From Candidatus Wallbacteria bacterium (lineage in GTDB: Bacteria > Muiribacteriota > UBA6191 > JACPRK01), in the NCBI GenBank assembly GCA_016190005.1, contig JACPRK010000006.1, positions 1-56,684 on the forward strand: 56,684 nt of DNA, written 5' to 3'. Position numbers and translations under genes: made by a program. Below are positions 7,421-16,838 of this stretch, piece by piece. Below the pieces are notes generated by a model. That model was not told the origin of the DNA and searched no databases. It worked only from the letters and a program-made list of their open reading frames with translations. The first letter of the stretch is position 1, and every line of letters begins with the position of its first letter.

Positions 7421-8404
7421 ATGGCCGTCATCGTCGATGCGATGGGTGGCGACCATGCTCCGTACGAAATCGTCAAGGGAGCACTCGGCGCCGCGCAAGA
7501 GCTCGGCATCGAGATCGTTCTGGTCGGCCGTGAGCCCGAGCTGGCCAAGTATGCGATCCACAATCCCCACATCCGCATTCACAACGCGGAGTCGGTGGTG
7601 GAAATGCACGAGCACCCGGCCAGGTCTCTACGCTCAAAGCCCGACTCGTCCATCTCGGTCGCCACGAAGCTCCTCAAGGCTTCTGCGGGCTCGGCGCTGG
7701 TCAGCGCCGGGAACACGGGCTCCGTCATGGCGTGCGCGCTCTTCGAGCTGGGGACCATCTCGGGCATCGACCGTCCCGCCATCGCCACCACCCTTCCGAC
7801 CCTCGAGGGCTCCATGATCGCCATCGACTGCGGCGCCAACGTAGACTGCAAGCCTTCTCAGCTGGTGCAGTTCGCCCGCATGGGCAGCCTCTACGCGCGC
7901 CACGTCCTGGGCATAGCCGCCCCCCGCGTCGGTCTTCTGAACAACGGCACTGAGGAGGGCAAGGGCAATGCCCTGGCCAAAGAGACTCAGAAGCTCCTCC
8001 GAGGTGGAGACACGGGCTTCGTCGGCAACGTCGAGGGCACCCAGATTTTCCGAGGCGGCGTCGACGTCCTGGTGACCGACGGGTTCGTCGGCAACATCTT
8101 CCTGAAGACCTGCGAGGGGCTGAGCGACATGTTCTTCCACGCGATGGGGGAAGCGCTGGCCGCAGCCGGCGCCGCCAGCGAGCTCGCCAAGGGCGTCACG
8201 AGGCGCCTGGAGCGTTTCAGCTGCTCCAACCCAGCCAACTCCGGTGCCCCCCTGCTGGGCGTCGAGGGTTGCGTCATCATCACCCACGGCGCCAGCCGCG
8301 CCGACACCGTCAAGAACGCCATCGCCCTGGCGAACCGGTACTCCGCCAGCGGCGCCCTGCAGTTCATGCGGGAGTCGTGTCCCGATTGGAGTAGCTGCTC
8401 ATGA
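7421..8404 (+). CDS. plsX: Phosphate acyltransferase PlsX
   Basis: Converts acyl-ACP and phosphate to acyl-phosphate, the first step of phospholipid synthesis with PlsY. The 327-residue protein has the family signatures VDAMGGDHAP at the N-terminus, SAGNTGSVMA near residue 95, NNGTEEGKGN near 168, and DGFVGNIFLKT near 221. It normally acts as a peripheral membrane enzyme. Its stop codon overlaps the fabH start in ATGA, which suggests translational coupling. The C-terminus (CPDWSSCS) is slightly unusual. Confidence 0.96.
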   Translation: MAVIVDAMGGDHAPYEIVKGALGAAQELGIEIVLVGREPELAKYAIHNPHIRIHNAESVVEMHEHPARSLRSKPDSSISVATKLLKASAGSALVSAGNTGSVMACALFELGTISGIDRPAIATTLPTLEGSMIAIDCGANVDCKPSQLVQFARMGSLYARHVLGIAAPRVGLLNNGTEEGKGNALAKETQKLLRGGDTGFVGNVEGTQIFRGGVDVLVTDGFVGNIFLKTCEGLSDMFFHAMGEALAAAGAASELAKGVTRRLERFSCSNPANSGAPLLGVEGCVIITHGASRADTVKNAIALANRYSASGALQFMRESCPDWSSCS

Positions 8405-9399
8405 ACCCAGGCACCCGACGCGCGGTGGTTGCGGGCATCGGTTCCTACGTCCCCGAAAAGGTCCTCACCAACCAGGACCTGGAGCGGGTCGTCGACACCA
8501 GCGAGGAATGGATCGTCACCCGCACGGGTATCCACGAACGGCACATCTTGGAGGACCATCTCACCACGAGCGATATGGCGGTCGAGGCCGCCAGCCGCGC
8601 TTTGCGGCACGCGGGCTGTCCGGCCTCCGAGGTCGACCTGGTGCTGCTGGCCACGGTGACCGGCGACTACGTCTTCCCATCGACGGCATGCGTGGTGCAG
8701 GAGAAGCTGGGGCTCACCAACGCAGGCGCCTTCGACATCGGCTCCAGCTGCAGCGGCTTCATCGCCGCGCTGTCGACCGGTTCGGCTTTCGTGCAGTCGG
8801 GCACCTTCAAGAACGTCCTGGTGATCGGCGCCGACGCCATCAGCCGCCTGGTCGACTGGAAGGACCGCAACACCTGCGTCATCTTCGGCGACGGTGCCGC
8901 CGCCGTGCTGCTGCGACCCGGCTTTGGCGACCGAGGCATTCTCTCGTGTTACCTGAAAAGCGACGGGGGCGGCTGCAAGTATCTCTACCAGCCCGCGGGC
9001 GGCGCGAAGATGCCGCCGTCGCTCGATTCGATCACCAACCGGCTCCATTACATCCGGATGGACGGCCGCGAGACCTTCAAGCAAGCCGCGCGCTCGATGA
9101 CCCAGGCGGCGTTCGAAGCGCTCAAGATGGCGGGCCTGGAGACTACCGACGTCGATCTGATGGTCCCGCACCAGGCCAACATTCGCATCATCCAGGCGGC
9201 CGTCCAGCGCATGGGTCTCTCGATGGACCAGGTGGCCGTGAACATCGACCGCTACGGAAATACGGTGGCCGCCTCGATCGGGCTGGCGCTCGATGAGGCA
9301 CAGCAGAACGGCCGCGTCACCGCCGGCGACAACATTTTGATGGTCGGCTTCGGCGCCGGCTTGACCTGGGGCGGCATCGTGTTGAGGTGGGGCGTATGA
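8401..9399 (+). CDS. fabH: 3-oxoacyl-ACP synthase III
   Basis: Starts fatty-acid synthesis by condensing acetyl-CoA (or a branched acyl-CoA) with malonyl-ACP. The 332-residue protein carries the complete triad: Cys in SSCSGF near residue 117, His in PHQANIRI near 257, and Asn in RYGNTVAAS near 286. The N-terminal VVAGIGSYVPEKVLTN and the EWIVTRTGI motif are typical. It overlaps plsX upstream and fabD downstream by 4 nt each, inside the fab operon. Confidence 0.97.
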   Translation: MNPGTRRAVVAGIGSYVPEKVLTNQDLERVVDTSEEWIVTRTGIHERHILEDHLTTSDMAVEAASRALRHAGCPASEVDLVLLATVTGDYVFPSTACVVQEKLGLTNAGAFDIGSSCSGFIAALSTGSAFVQSGTFKNVLVIGADAISRLVDWKDRNTCVIFGDGAAAVLLRPGFGDRGILSCYLKSDGGGCKYLYQPAGGAKMPPSLDSITNRLHYIRMDGRETFKQAARSMTQAAFEALKMAGLETTDVDLMVPHQANIRIIQAAVQRMGLSMDQVAVNIDRYGNTVAASIGLALDEAQQNGRVTAGDNILMVGFGAGLTWGGIVLRWGV

Positions 9400-10361
9400 A
9401 GATCGCGTTGCTATTCCCGGGCCAGGGCTCCCAGACCGTTGGCATGGGCCGGGAGCTGGCCGAAGGATTCGCCGAGGCGCGCGCCGTTTTCCGGGAGGCC
9501 GACGAGGCCTACGCGACCTCGCTCTCCTCGCTCTGCTTCGAGGGCCCCGAGGATCGGCTCCAGCAGACCGCCATCACGCAGCCGGCGATCGTGGCGACCA
9601 GCACGGCGTGCTTGAGGGTGCTCGAGGCGCATGGAGTGAAAGCCTCGATAGTGGCGGGGCATTCTGTCGGCGAGTACTCGGCTCTCGTGGCGGCGGGCGC
9701 TCTGTCGCTGCGAGATGCGATCCGGCTGACGAAGCTGCGGGGGCAGCTGATGGAAGCGGCCTGCCCACAGGGAACAGGCGGCATGGCCGCGCTCGTGGGA
9801 ATGGACGAGGAGCCGGTTCGGGCCCTGTGCCGGGAGGCGGTGGCCTCAGTCGGAGGCGTTGCCGACATCGCGGGGCTCAACTGTCAGGGCCAGGTCGTGG
9901 CGGCGGGCCATATCCGCACGCTCTCGGAGCTCTGCTCGCGCGCCAAGTTGGCCGGAGCGGGCTCGGCGACGATGCTGAAGGTGAGCGGTCCGTTCCACAG
10001 CTCTCTGATGGCGCCGGCCGAGTCGGGTCTGAAGTCGAGCCTGGAGGCCGCGGATTTCCATCCGGCCGCCGTGCCGGTGGTCCAGAACACAGACGCTGCC
10101 GCGCACACCGACCCGGCCCAGCTCAGGCGCAACCTGATCGGCCAGCTCACGCGTCCGGTCCTCTGGCAGAAGAGCATCGAGCTGATGCTGGGGCTGGGGG
10201 TCGAGCTCTTCATCGAGCTGGGAGCCGGACGAGTGCTCGCCGGCATGATGAAGCGCATCCGCCGTGACGCGCGCGTCCTGAATGTGTCGGACGTGGCCTC
10301 CCTGGAGAAGTCACTGGGGTCGCTCCGCTCCGAGGGGCTTGCAGCGTCACCAGGCGCGTGA
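9396..10361 (+). CDS. fabD: Malonyl-CoA:ACP transacylase
   Basis: Loads malonyl groups onto acyl carrier protein for chain elongation. The 321-residue protein begins MKIALLFPGQGSQTVGMG. The nucleophile is Ser in GHSVGEYSAL near residue 91 and the partner His is in SGPFHSSLM near 201. I start it at ATG 9396, which overlaps the fabH stop (ATGA), not at an in-frame ATG nine nt upstream. Confidence 0.96.
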   Translation: MKIALLFPGQGSQTVGMGRELAEGFAEARAVFREADEAYATSLSSLCFEGPEDRLQQTAITQPAIVATSTACLRVLEAHGVKASIVAGHSVGEYSALVAAGALSLRDAIRLTKLRGQLMEAACPQGTGGMAALVGMDEEPVRALCREAVASVGGVADIAGLNCQGQVVAAGHIRTLSELCSRAKLAGAGSATMLKVSGPFHSSLMAPAESGLKSSLEAADFHPAAVPVVQNTDAAAHTDPAQLRRNLIGQLTRPVLWQKSIELMLGLGVELFIELGAGRVLAGMMKRIRRDARVLNVSDVASLEKSLGSLRSEGLAASPGA

Positions 10362-10410
10362 TATCACGGCTCCTGACCTAGTTTGACAAGCTTCGAACGG
10401 GTGTGAGACA

Positions 10411-11154
10411 ATGACTTTGAAGGACCGGGTTGCCATCGTCACGGGCGGCACCCGGGGGATCGGGAAGGGCATCGTGCGACGGTTCGCGGCGCTGGGCGCC
10501 AAGGTCGTCGTGATCGGCACCAACGGTGAGACGGCCCTACAAGCGGCCCAGGAGCTGGAAAGAGAGTTCGGCACCGAGACCGGGTCTTTCGGATGCGACG
10601 TCAGCGACGCCAAACAGGTCGATCAGACCCTCGACGCAGTCGTGGAGCGCTTCGGCCGGATCGACGTGCTAGTGAACAACGCCGGCATCGCCCGCGACAA
10701 CCTGATCCTGAGAATGAGCGACGAGGAATGGGACGAGGTCTTGAGCGTTAACCTGAAAGGGATGTTTCACACGACCCGCAAGGCGGTGCGGCAGATGCTG
10801 CGCCAGCGGTCGGGCTCGATCGTGAACATCACCTCCGTCGTGGGGCTGACGGGCAACGCCGGGCAGTCGAACTACTGCGCCGCCAAGGCCGGTGCCATCG
10901 GCTTCACCAAGGCAGTGGCCAAGGAGTTCGCCGCCAAGGGCATCCGGGTCAATGCCGTCGCTCCCGGCTTCATCTCCACGGCGATGACCGAAGGTCTCCC
11001 GGAGAAAATGAAACAAGAGCTTTCCCGTCTGATTCCGATGAAGCGTCTGGGCACCGCCGAAGACGTGGCGCCCGTGGTCGCCTTCCTCGCCAGCGACGAC
11101 TCGGCTTACATGACGGGCCAGGTCCTCACGGTCGACGGCGGCATGGTGATGTGA
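10411..11154 (+). CDS. fabG: 3-oxoacyl-ACP reductase
   Basis: NADPH-dependent short-chain dehydrogenase that reduces 3-oxoacyl-ACP in each elongation cycle. The 247-residue protein has the cofactor motif TGGTRGIGKG (residues 11-20), NNAG near 90, a catalytic Ser in NITSVVG near 142, and YCAAK near 155-159. The ending GQVLTVDGGMVM is classical for FabG. It follows fabD after 49 nt and precedes acpP by 26 nt. Confidence 0.96.
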   Translation: MTLKDRVAIVTGGTRGIGKGIVRRFAALGAKVVVIGTNGETALQAAQELEREFGTETGSFGCDVSDAKQVDQTLDAVVERFGRIDVLVNNAGIARDNLILRMSDEEWDEVLSVNLKGMFHTTRKAVRQMLRQRSGSIVNITSVVGLTGNAGQSNYCAAKAGAIGFTKAVAKEFAAKGIRVNAVAPGFISTAMTEGLPEKMKQELSRLIPMKRLGTAEDVAPVVAFLASDDSAYMTGQVLTVDGGMVM

Positions 11155-11180
11155 GCAATCCCTAAGGAGGTCACTTCGAA

Positions 11181-11450
11181 ATGGTTACCGAAGCCGAGAT
11201 CCTCGAGAAGGTCAAGGATCTGGTCAGCAAGCAGCTCTCAGTCAACGACAAGCAGATTACTCCAGAGGCCTCCTTCATCGAGGACCTGGGCGCCGATAGC
11301 CTCGACACCGTCGAGCTCATCATGACCCTCGAGGAGAAGTTCGACATCGAGATCTCCGACGAGGACGCCGAGAAGATCAAGACGGTGCAGGACGTCGTCG
11401 ACTACGTCAAGAAGCGCGCCGCCGAGAAGGGTGTAGAAGTCAGCTCCTGA
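11181..11450 (+). CDS. acpP: Acyl carrier protein
   Basis: An 89-residue acidic carrier of growing acyl chains. Ser40 in the [10 protein letters not shown] motif is the phosphopantetheine attachment site. A strong TAAGGAGGT (from 11163) lies 10 nt before the ATG, which fits the high expression expected for ACP. The C-terminal tail ([13 protein letters not shown]) is a little longer than in E. coli AcpP. Confidence 0.97.
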   Translation: MVTEAEILEKVKDLVSKQLSVNDKQITPEASFIEDLGADSLDTVELIMTLEEKFDIEISDEDAEKIKTVQDVVDYVKKRAAEKGVEVSS

Positions 11451-11476
11451 CCTGCACCCGCGGTACCTTTCGGATC

Positions 11477-12748
11477 ATGAGCACGAACTCCCGGGACCCG
11501 CGAAGGGTCGTCATCACAGGGCTGGGAACGGTCAGCCCCGTCGGAAACACCGTCGCCGAGGCGTGGAAAAACGTCGTGGCAGGCAAGTCGGGCATCGGCC
11601 CGATCACTACCTTCGACGTGACCGGCGATTACCCGGTGAAGATCGCCGCCGAGGTGAAGGGCTTCGACGCAGCGAAGTTCCTGGGCGACAAGGTCGCCAA
11701 GCACCTCGACCGCAGCTGCCAGTTCGCCATGGTCGCGGCCGACGAGGCGCTGGCCGACGCCAAGCTGGGCCGGGAGTTCCCGGGCAGCTTCGTCCCGGAG
11801 CGCGTCGGCGTCATGGTGGGCAGCGGCATCGGAGGCATCCAGAGCCTCGAGAAAAACGGCGAGATTTACTTCCACAAGGGCCACCGCCGCGTCAGCCCGT
11901 TCATGATCCCAATGCTGATCGCCAACCTGGTGCCGGGCCAAATCACGATCCGCCACGGCTTCAAGGGCGCCAGCTTCGCCCACGTCTCTGCCTGCGCAAC
12001 CGGCAACCACTCCATCGGCGAGGCTTTCCGCACGCTGCGCTGGGGCTACGCCGACGTGGTCGTCGCAGGCGGCACCGAGGCAGCCATCACGCGCCTGACG
12101 GTCGCGGGCTTTGCCAACTGCCGGGCACTCTCCACGTCCAACGAGCTCGGCGCCGGAGCCTGCCGGCCGTTCGACAAGGAGCGCGACGGCTTCATCATCG
12201 GCGAGGGCTCTGCCTGCCTGGTGCTCGAGACGCTCGAGCACGCTCGAAACCGCGGCGCCCGCATCTACGCCGAACTCCTCGGCTATGGCGCCACGAGCGA
12301 TGCCTTCCACATCACCGCGCTGACCGAGGGCGGAGAAGGAATCGTGCGCGCGATGAAGCTGGCGCTCGACGAGGCCGAGGTTCGGCCCGAAGAGCTGGCC
12401 TACGTCAACGCCCACGGCACCTCCACCCCCTACAATGACCGCACCGAGACGATCGCCTACAAGGCCGCCTTCGGTAAGACCGCCTACAACATCCCGATCA
12501 GCTCGACCAAGTCGATGACGGGCCACCTCCTCGGGGGCGCAGGCGCGCTCGAGGCGATGTTCTGCATCAAGGCGATGGAAGATTCGATCATCCCGCCGAC
12601 GATCAATTACAAGACCCCGGACCCGGAGTGCGACCTCGACTACGTGCCCAACGAGTCGCGCCGCAGCGAGCTGCCCGTCACGCTCTCCAACGCCATGGGG
12701 TTCGGCGGACAGAATGCGACGCTCATCTTCAGGAAGCTCGCGGCCTGA
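11477..12748 (+). CDS. fabF: 3-oxoacyl-ACP synthase II
   Basis: Elongating condensing enzyme of fatty-acid synthesis. The 423-residue protein has the Cys-His-His triad: Cys in VSACATGNHSIG near 173, His in NAHGTSTPYND near 313, and His in KSMTGHLLGG near 348. The N-terminal RRVVITGLGTVSPVGN is typical. It lies 26 nt after acpP, and its 3' end overlaps the first possible start of rnc by 35 nt. Confidence 0.96.
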   Translation: MSTNSRDPRRVVITGLGTVSPVGNTVAEAWKNVVAGKSGIGPITTFDVTGDYPVKIAAEVKGFDAAKFLGDKVAKHLDRSCQFAMVAADEALADAKLGREFPGSFVPERVGVMVGSGIGGIQSLEKNGEIYFHKGHRRVSPFMIPMLIANLVPGQITIRHGFKGASFAHVSACATGNHSIGEAFRTLRWGYADVVVAGGTEAAITRLTVAGFANCRALSTSNELGAGACRPFDKERDGFIIGEGSACLVLETLEHARNRGARIYAELLGYGATSDAFHITALTEGGEGIVRAMKLALDEAEVRPEELAYVNAHGTSTPYNDRTETIAYKAAFGKTAYNIPISSTKSMTGHLLGGAGALEAMFCIKAMEDSIIPPTINYKTPDPECDLDYVPNESRRSELPVTLSNAMGFGGQNATLIFRKLAA

Positions 12749-13490
12749 GAGCGGCAGCCGAAGCCCGGAAGGCGCCGCGCGCCACCTGACTCCCGATCCG
12801 GACCTTGCGCTGCTGGAAGCGCGGCTCAAGGTCACGTTTCGGGACCGCTCGCTCCTCCAGGCGGCGCTGACCCACCGCTCGCACCTGTCGGTGTTGCGGG
12901 GCGGCCGGGACAATGAGCGACTGGAGTTCTTGGGAGACGCCGTGCTGGAGCTGGCGGTCAGCCACCTGCTCTACCGGATGGCCGACCAGAAAGACGAAGG
13001 GGGCCTGACGCAGCTGAGGTCGCTCCTGGTCCGCCAGGACGCGCTGGCGAAGATCGCGCGGCGGCTGGGGCTGGCCGAATTTCTGATGCTCGGCTACGGG
13101 GAGCGCGAAGCGGGCGGCGCCTCCAAACCGTCCCTCAACGCCAACTGCTTCGAGGCAGTCGTCGGGGCGATCTATCTCGACCAGTCCTTCGACGCGGCTT
13201 TCCGGTTCTGCAAGCGCATCTTCTACGGGCGAATCCGCACGGTGCTCAAGAAGGCGCACACCAAGGACCCCAAGTCGCTGTTGCAGGAAGTGTCGCTCTC
13301 GAAGTACAATGCGTTGCCGCGCTACGTCATGGTCAAGGAGACCGGTTCCGACCATAACCGGCGCTTCCATATCAAGGTCGTCCTCAAGAGCCAGCTCGAG
13401 TTCCTCGGAGCTGGCAAGTCGAAGAAAGCCGCCGAGCAACAGGCGGCCGCCGCAGCGCTCAAGCAACTCAACTCCGAATCGTCCAGCTAG
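12714..13490 (+). CDS. rnc: Ribonuclease III
   Basis: Double-strand-specific endoribonuclease for rRNA and mRNA processing, up to 258 residues. The nuclease signature NERLEFLGDAVLEL is near residue 67 and a double-stranded RNA-binding domain (DPKSLLQE to AAAALKQL) forms the C-terminal third. In the second metal-binding motif, LNANCFEAVVGAIYLD, Asn replaces the Asp corresponding to E. coli Asp114, while the Glu (117) is kept. The first ATG lies inside fabF; a CTG at 12786 just after the fabF stop is an alternative that gives a more usual length of 234. Confidence 0.93.
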   Translation: MRRSSSGSSRPESGSRSPEGAARHLTPDPDLALLEARLKVTFRDRSLLQAALTHRSHLSVLRGGRDNERLEFLGDAVLELAVSHLLYRMADQKDEGGLTQLRSLLVRQDALAKIARRLGLAEFLMLGYGEREAGGASKPSLNANCFEAVVGAIYLDQSFDAAFRFCKRIFYGRIRTVLKKAHTKDPKSLLQEVSLSKYNALPRYVMVKETGSDHNRRFHIKVVLKSQLEFLGAGKSKKAAEQQAAAAALKQLNSESSS

Positions 13491-13612
13491 CGACTCCCCC
13501 GGCGCGGCCCGCGCCCTCACTGGACCCACGGGCCGCCACGAGAGCGTCCAACCGACTGCTCGGTCGCCCCGGAGCCGCCGTCACGACCCAGCCGAAGCCC
13601 GAGAGGACAGCG

Positions 13613-13963
13613 ATGGACCACTCCGAAGACCCGAGCCCGGTGCAGCCGGGAGCGAGCGACCCCTTCGCCCGTCGGGACGTCACGGAGATTCTCAAGGTTT
13701 CGTCCAAGTCGAGGCCGAAGGCGGTGGCCGGAGCGCTGGCGACCGTGGTGGAACGCGACCACAAAGTGGTCTTGCACGCGATCGGCGCCGGAGCGGTGAA
13801 CCAGGCGGTGAAGGCGATCGCCATCGCGCGCGGCTTCGTGGCGCCTCGGGGGCTCGACCTGGTGACGATCATCGCGTTCAGCTCGATCGAGATCGAGGCG
13901 GCCGACGGTGGTACCAGCGAGCGGACCGGCATCAAGTTCTTCGTCGAGTCGAGGAGCGTGTGA
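13613..13963 (+). CDS. SpoVS-like protein (stage V sporulation protein S family)
   Basis: A 116-residue protein whose central 85 residues match SpoVS: EILKVSSKSRPKAVAGALA, then VLHAIGAGAVNQAVKAIAIARGFVAP and a closing IKFFVESR. SpoVS adopts an Alba-like, possibly nucleic-acid-binding fold and affects sporulation and septation in Bacillus, but homologues occur in many non-sporulating bacteria. This one has an N-terminal extension of about 22 acidic residues. It follows rnc by 122 nt and precedes the TPR gene. No other sporulation genes are in the window, so sporulation should not be inferred. Confidence 0.9.
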   Translation: MDHSEDPSPVQPGASDPFARRDVTEILKVSSKSRPKAVAGALATVVERDHKVVLHAIGAGAVNQAVKAIAIARGFVAPRGLDLVTIIAFSSIEIEAADGGTSERTGIKFFVESRSV

Positions 13964-14044
13964 CTTGGCGCGCAGGGAAGCATTGACCGGGCGAAACCTT
14001 CCGGGCCGCCGGACGACTGCCGGCCTACCCGCCTGACCGCCGCC

Positions 14045-16633
14045 ATGGCCACCGCCGCGCCCCATCGCTACGAAGAGATCATTGAGGAGAACCTCAAGGC
14101 CGTTCGGCTCAATCCGCAGGATTTCTTCAGCTACTACAACCTAGGCAAGGCCTACGAGTTTCTCGGCTTCTACGAGGAGGCTGTCGGCGCCTTCCTGAAG
14201 GCGATCTCGATCAACCCGGAGGACGCCTACTCGCACAATTTCCTCGGGCTCGCTTACAAGAACCTGGGCCGCTACGAGGAGGCGATGCTGGAGTTCAAGC
14301 GCGCGCTGGTGCTCGACCCCAACTATTCGTACGCCCACGCGAACCTGGGGACGCTCTACCGGGTCAAGGGGCTCTACGACGAGGCGATCGTGCGCTTCAA
14401 GAAGGCGCTGTCGCTGGACCCGGAGAACCCGGCGGCGCTGGCGAACCTGGGGCTGATCCTGCACCAGCGCGGCCTGCAGGAAGAGGCGCGCGTGCAGTTC
14501 CAGAAGGCGCTGGCGATGACGCCTTCCTACGCCTTCCTGCACTACTCGCTGGCGAAGGTCTATCTGTCGATGGGCGACCACCCGAGCGCCATCAACCAGT
14601 TTCGCAAGGCGCTTTTCATCAACTCCGACGACCTCTACTCGCACCACTACCTGGGCAACACGCTCTTCGCGATGGGCGAGCTGGACGAGGCGTTCGCTTG
14701 CTACTTGCGGGTGCTGGAGCTGGACCCCAATTTCGTCTACGCCCACGCACAACTGGGGCTGCTCTACCTGGAGCGCCGGGAGCACGAGAAGGCGCGAGGC
14801 CAGTTTCGCAGGGCGCTCGACATCTTGCCCGAGCACGCCGGAAGCCACTTCGGGCTGGGGCTGGTCGCCTACCACGAAGGGCGGCTGGCCGAATCGCTCC
14901 GGGAGTTCGCCATCGCGCGCGACCACCAACCGGACTATGCAGGGCTCACCTATTACATGGCGCTGGCCTATCACAAGGAGGGCCAGCTCGACCGGGCCAT
15001 CGAGTGCTTCACGCGTGCGCTCGAGGCCGCACCCAACGACCACCGCACGCAGTACGGCCTGGCGCTTGCGCTGCTCGACCAAGGGCACCTCGACCGCGGC
15101 ATCCACCAGCTGCGGCAGGCGCTCTTCCTGGCCCCTGAGGAATCGCGCTACCACAAGAAGCTGGGAGACGCCTACGACTTGAAGGGCGAGCCGGCCGAGG
15201 CGATTCGCCACTGGGAGGAGGCCAAGCGGCTGTCGGCGCGCGGCGGCGAGGTGCTGTCGGACGTGACGGTACGGCCGTTGATGAGCCACCGCGACGACCT
15301 CGACATGGCGATCGACCAGCACCGGCGCGAGGTGCGCGAGAACCCGGACGACGCCGAGGCGCACTACCGGCTGGCGTGCGCGCTGAAACACCGGGGCCAC
15401 TACGAGGAAGCGCTCGAGCAGTTCAAGCGGAGCCTCTCGCTCAACCCGTACGACACGTTCAGCATCTACAACATCGAAGAGCTATCGCGGAAGCTAGGGC
15501 TCACCAACGAGGAACTGGAGACGCTGCGCAAGCAAATTGCGCGGGAGCCGGAGAATCCCCAGGTCCACTTCCAGTACGGCAAGTCGCTCTACACGTACGG
15601 CAAGATCGACGAGGCGATCGGCGAGTGGGAGACGACGGTGGCGATCCAGCCGAACCACCAGAGCGTGCACTTCCTGCTGGGCGAGGCGTACCGCCACCGG
15701 GGAGCCACGGGCAAGGCCATCGAGCACTGGAAGAGGAACCTCGAGATCGACTCGAAGGACCTGAACTCGCTGTTGTCGCTCGGGAAGCTCTACCTGGACC
15801 AAGGAGAGCTCAAGGAGTCGGAGGCGGTGCTGAAGAAGGCGCTGCACCTCTATCCGGACAACGTGGCGGCGTACCTGTTCCTGGGCCGGGTGGCGCGAAA
15901 CGCGGGCGAGCTGGACCTGGCGATGCAGCACTACCAGAAGGTGCTGGAGCAGAACCCTCAGCTGGGCGAGGCGTATCTGAACATGGGCATCCTCTACCGG
16001 CAGAAGGGGGAGCTGGAGCGGGCGCGAGACGCGCTGGCCAAGGGGATCGCGGTCAGCCGGGACGATTCGCTGCTTCACTACTACCAGGGGGTCGTGCTGC
16101 GGGCGCTGGGCCAGTTCGCCGAGGCGCGAAAGAGCTTCGAGCAGGCGCTGACGCTCAACCCGTTCGACGCGTTCGCGGCGTACAGCCTGGGCATCCTCGA
16201 GAAGCACGAGGGCGACCGGGAGAAATCTCTCCGGTACTTCCAGAGAGCGATCGCGCTGGAGCCGCATGACGTCTACGCGCGCACCAATCTGGGCATCGTG
16301 TACTACGAGATGGGGCAGCTGACGCGTGCGCTGGAGTCCGTGTCGGCGGCGCTGGGGATCGACCCGGACGACACGCTGGCGAACTACTACTCGGGGCTGG
16401 TCTGTTTCGACCTGGGCGACTTCTCGCGCGCGATCCGTCACCTGGAGAAGGTGTTGCGGGCCAAGCCGGGCGATACGTGGGCCAACTACAACCTGGGGCT
16501 GGCCTACGAGGAGACGCGGAGGCCGCAGGACGCGGTGGGAGCCTTCAGGCGGGCGTTCGTGGAGAGCGAGCCCGGGTCGGCGGTGCACAAGTTCAGCGCC
16601 GAGGCGCTGAAGCGCCATGGCGTGAAACCGTAG
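14045..16633 (+). CDS. Large tetratricopeptide-repeat protein
   Basis: An 862-residue protein made almost wholly of about 24 TPR units, visible as repeated phrases such as YNLGKAYEFLGFYEEAVGAF and YSLGILEKHEGDREKSLRYF. There is no signal peptide or membrane segment, so it is probably a cytoplasmic scaffold. A break near residue 405-420 (SARGGEVLSDVTVRPL) separates two superhelical halves. It lies 81 nt after the SpoVS-like gene at the end of the fatty-acid operon. TPR architecture is certain; partner and role are unknown. Confidence 0.88.
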   Translation: MATAAPHRYEEIIEENLKAVRLNPQDFFSYYNLGKAYEFLGFYEEAVGAFLKAISINPEDAYSHNFLGLAYKNLGRYEEAMLEFKRALVLDPNYSYAHANLGTLYRVKGLYDEAIVRFKKALSLDPENPAALANLGLILHQRGLQEEARVQFQKALAMTPSYAFLHYSLAKVYLSMGDHPSAINQFRKALFINSDDLYSHHYLGNTLFAMGELDEAFACYLRVLELDPNFVYAHAQLGLLYLERREHEKARGQFRRALDILPEHAGSHFGLGLVAYHEGRLAESLREFAIARDHQPDYAGLTYYMALAYHKEGQLDRAIECFTRALEAAPNDHRTQYGLALALLDQGHLDRGIHQLRQALFLAPEESRYHKKLGDAYDLKGEPAEAIRHWEEAKRLSARGGEVLSDVTVRPLMSHRDDLDMAIDQHRREVRENPDDAEAHYRLACALKHRGHYEEALEQFKRSLSLNPYDTFSIYNIEELSRKLGLTNEELETLRKQIAREPENPQVHFQYGKSLYTYGKIDEAIGEWETTVAIQPNHQSVHFLLGEAYRHRGATGKAIEHWKRNLEIDSKDLNSLLSLGKLYLDQGELKESEAVLKKALHLYPDNVAAYLFLGRVARNAGELDLAMQHYQKVLEQNPQLGEAYLNMGILYRQKGELERARDALAKGIAVSRDDSLLHYYQGVVLRALGQFAEARKSFEQALTLNPFDAFAAYSLGILEKHEGDREKSLRYFQRAIALEPHDVYARTNLGIVYYEMGQLTRALESVSAALGIDPDDTLANYYSGLVCFDLGDFSRAIRHLEKVLRAKPGDTWANYNLGLAYEETRRPQDAVGAFRRAFVESEPGSAVHKFSAEALKRHGVKP

Positions 16634-16675
16634 GGGCGGGGCCGGCAGCGGCGGCGCGCTGCGACATGCGGGGGC

Positions 16676-16717
16676 ATGCGGATATTCGAGAAAGGACAGA
16701 TTCTCGACTTTCCGCAT
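16676..16717. promoter_or_regulatory. Imperfect inverted repeat upstream of the MerR gene
   Basis: Arms 16676-16691 and 16702-16717 (ATGCGGATATTCGAGA against its complement) match at 13 of 16 positions with a 10-nt loop. It could end the TPR operon or be an operator for the MerR regulator. Confidence 0.4.
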
Positions 16718-16838
16718 CAGTTCTGTAATCAGCATAATTCGCCCTCACCCATGCCGTGAGCGCCGCCGATAGCATGCGTGAAAACCAGGGACGATTCAGC
16801 CGCAGCAAACTGACGCAGCAAGGGAAGGTCGATCTCGA

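Noticed and set aside
6992-7615. N-terminal extension of the propeller lipoprotein frame up to 7615
   Set aside because: It would run through rpmF and the start of plsX on the opposite strand, and the lipoprotein signal begins at 6991.
10383-10412. TTGACA with GACAAT 18 nt downstream at the fabG start
   Set aside because: The -10 would overlap the fabG ATG, so it could not serve fabG. It may be chance inside the operon, though an internal promoter for acpP is not excluded.
11402-12913. Open frame of about 500 codons opposite fabF and rnc
   Set aside because: It mirrors strongly conserved genes on the other strand. Long antisense frames are expected in GC-rich DNA, and its translation is low-complexity Arg/Asp/Val with no domain.
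14141-15400. Open frame of about 420 codons opposite the TPR gene
   Set aside because: Its repeats simply mirror the TPR codons on the coding strand.
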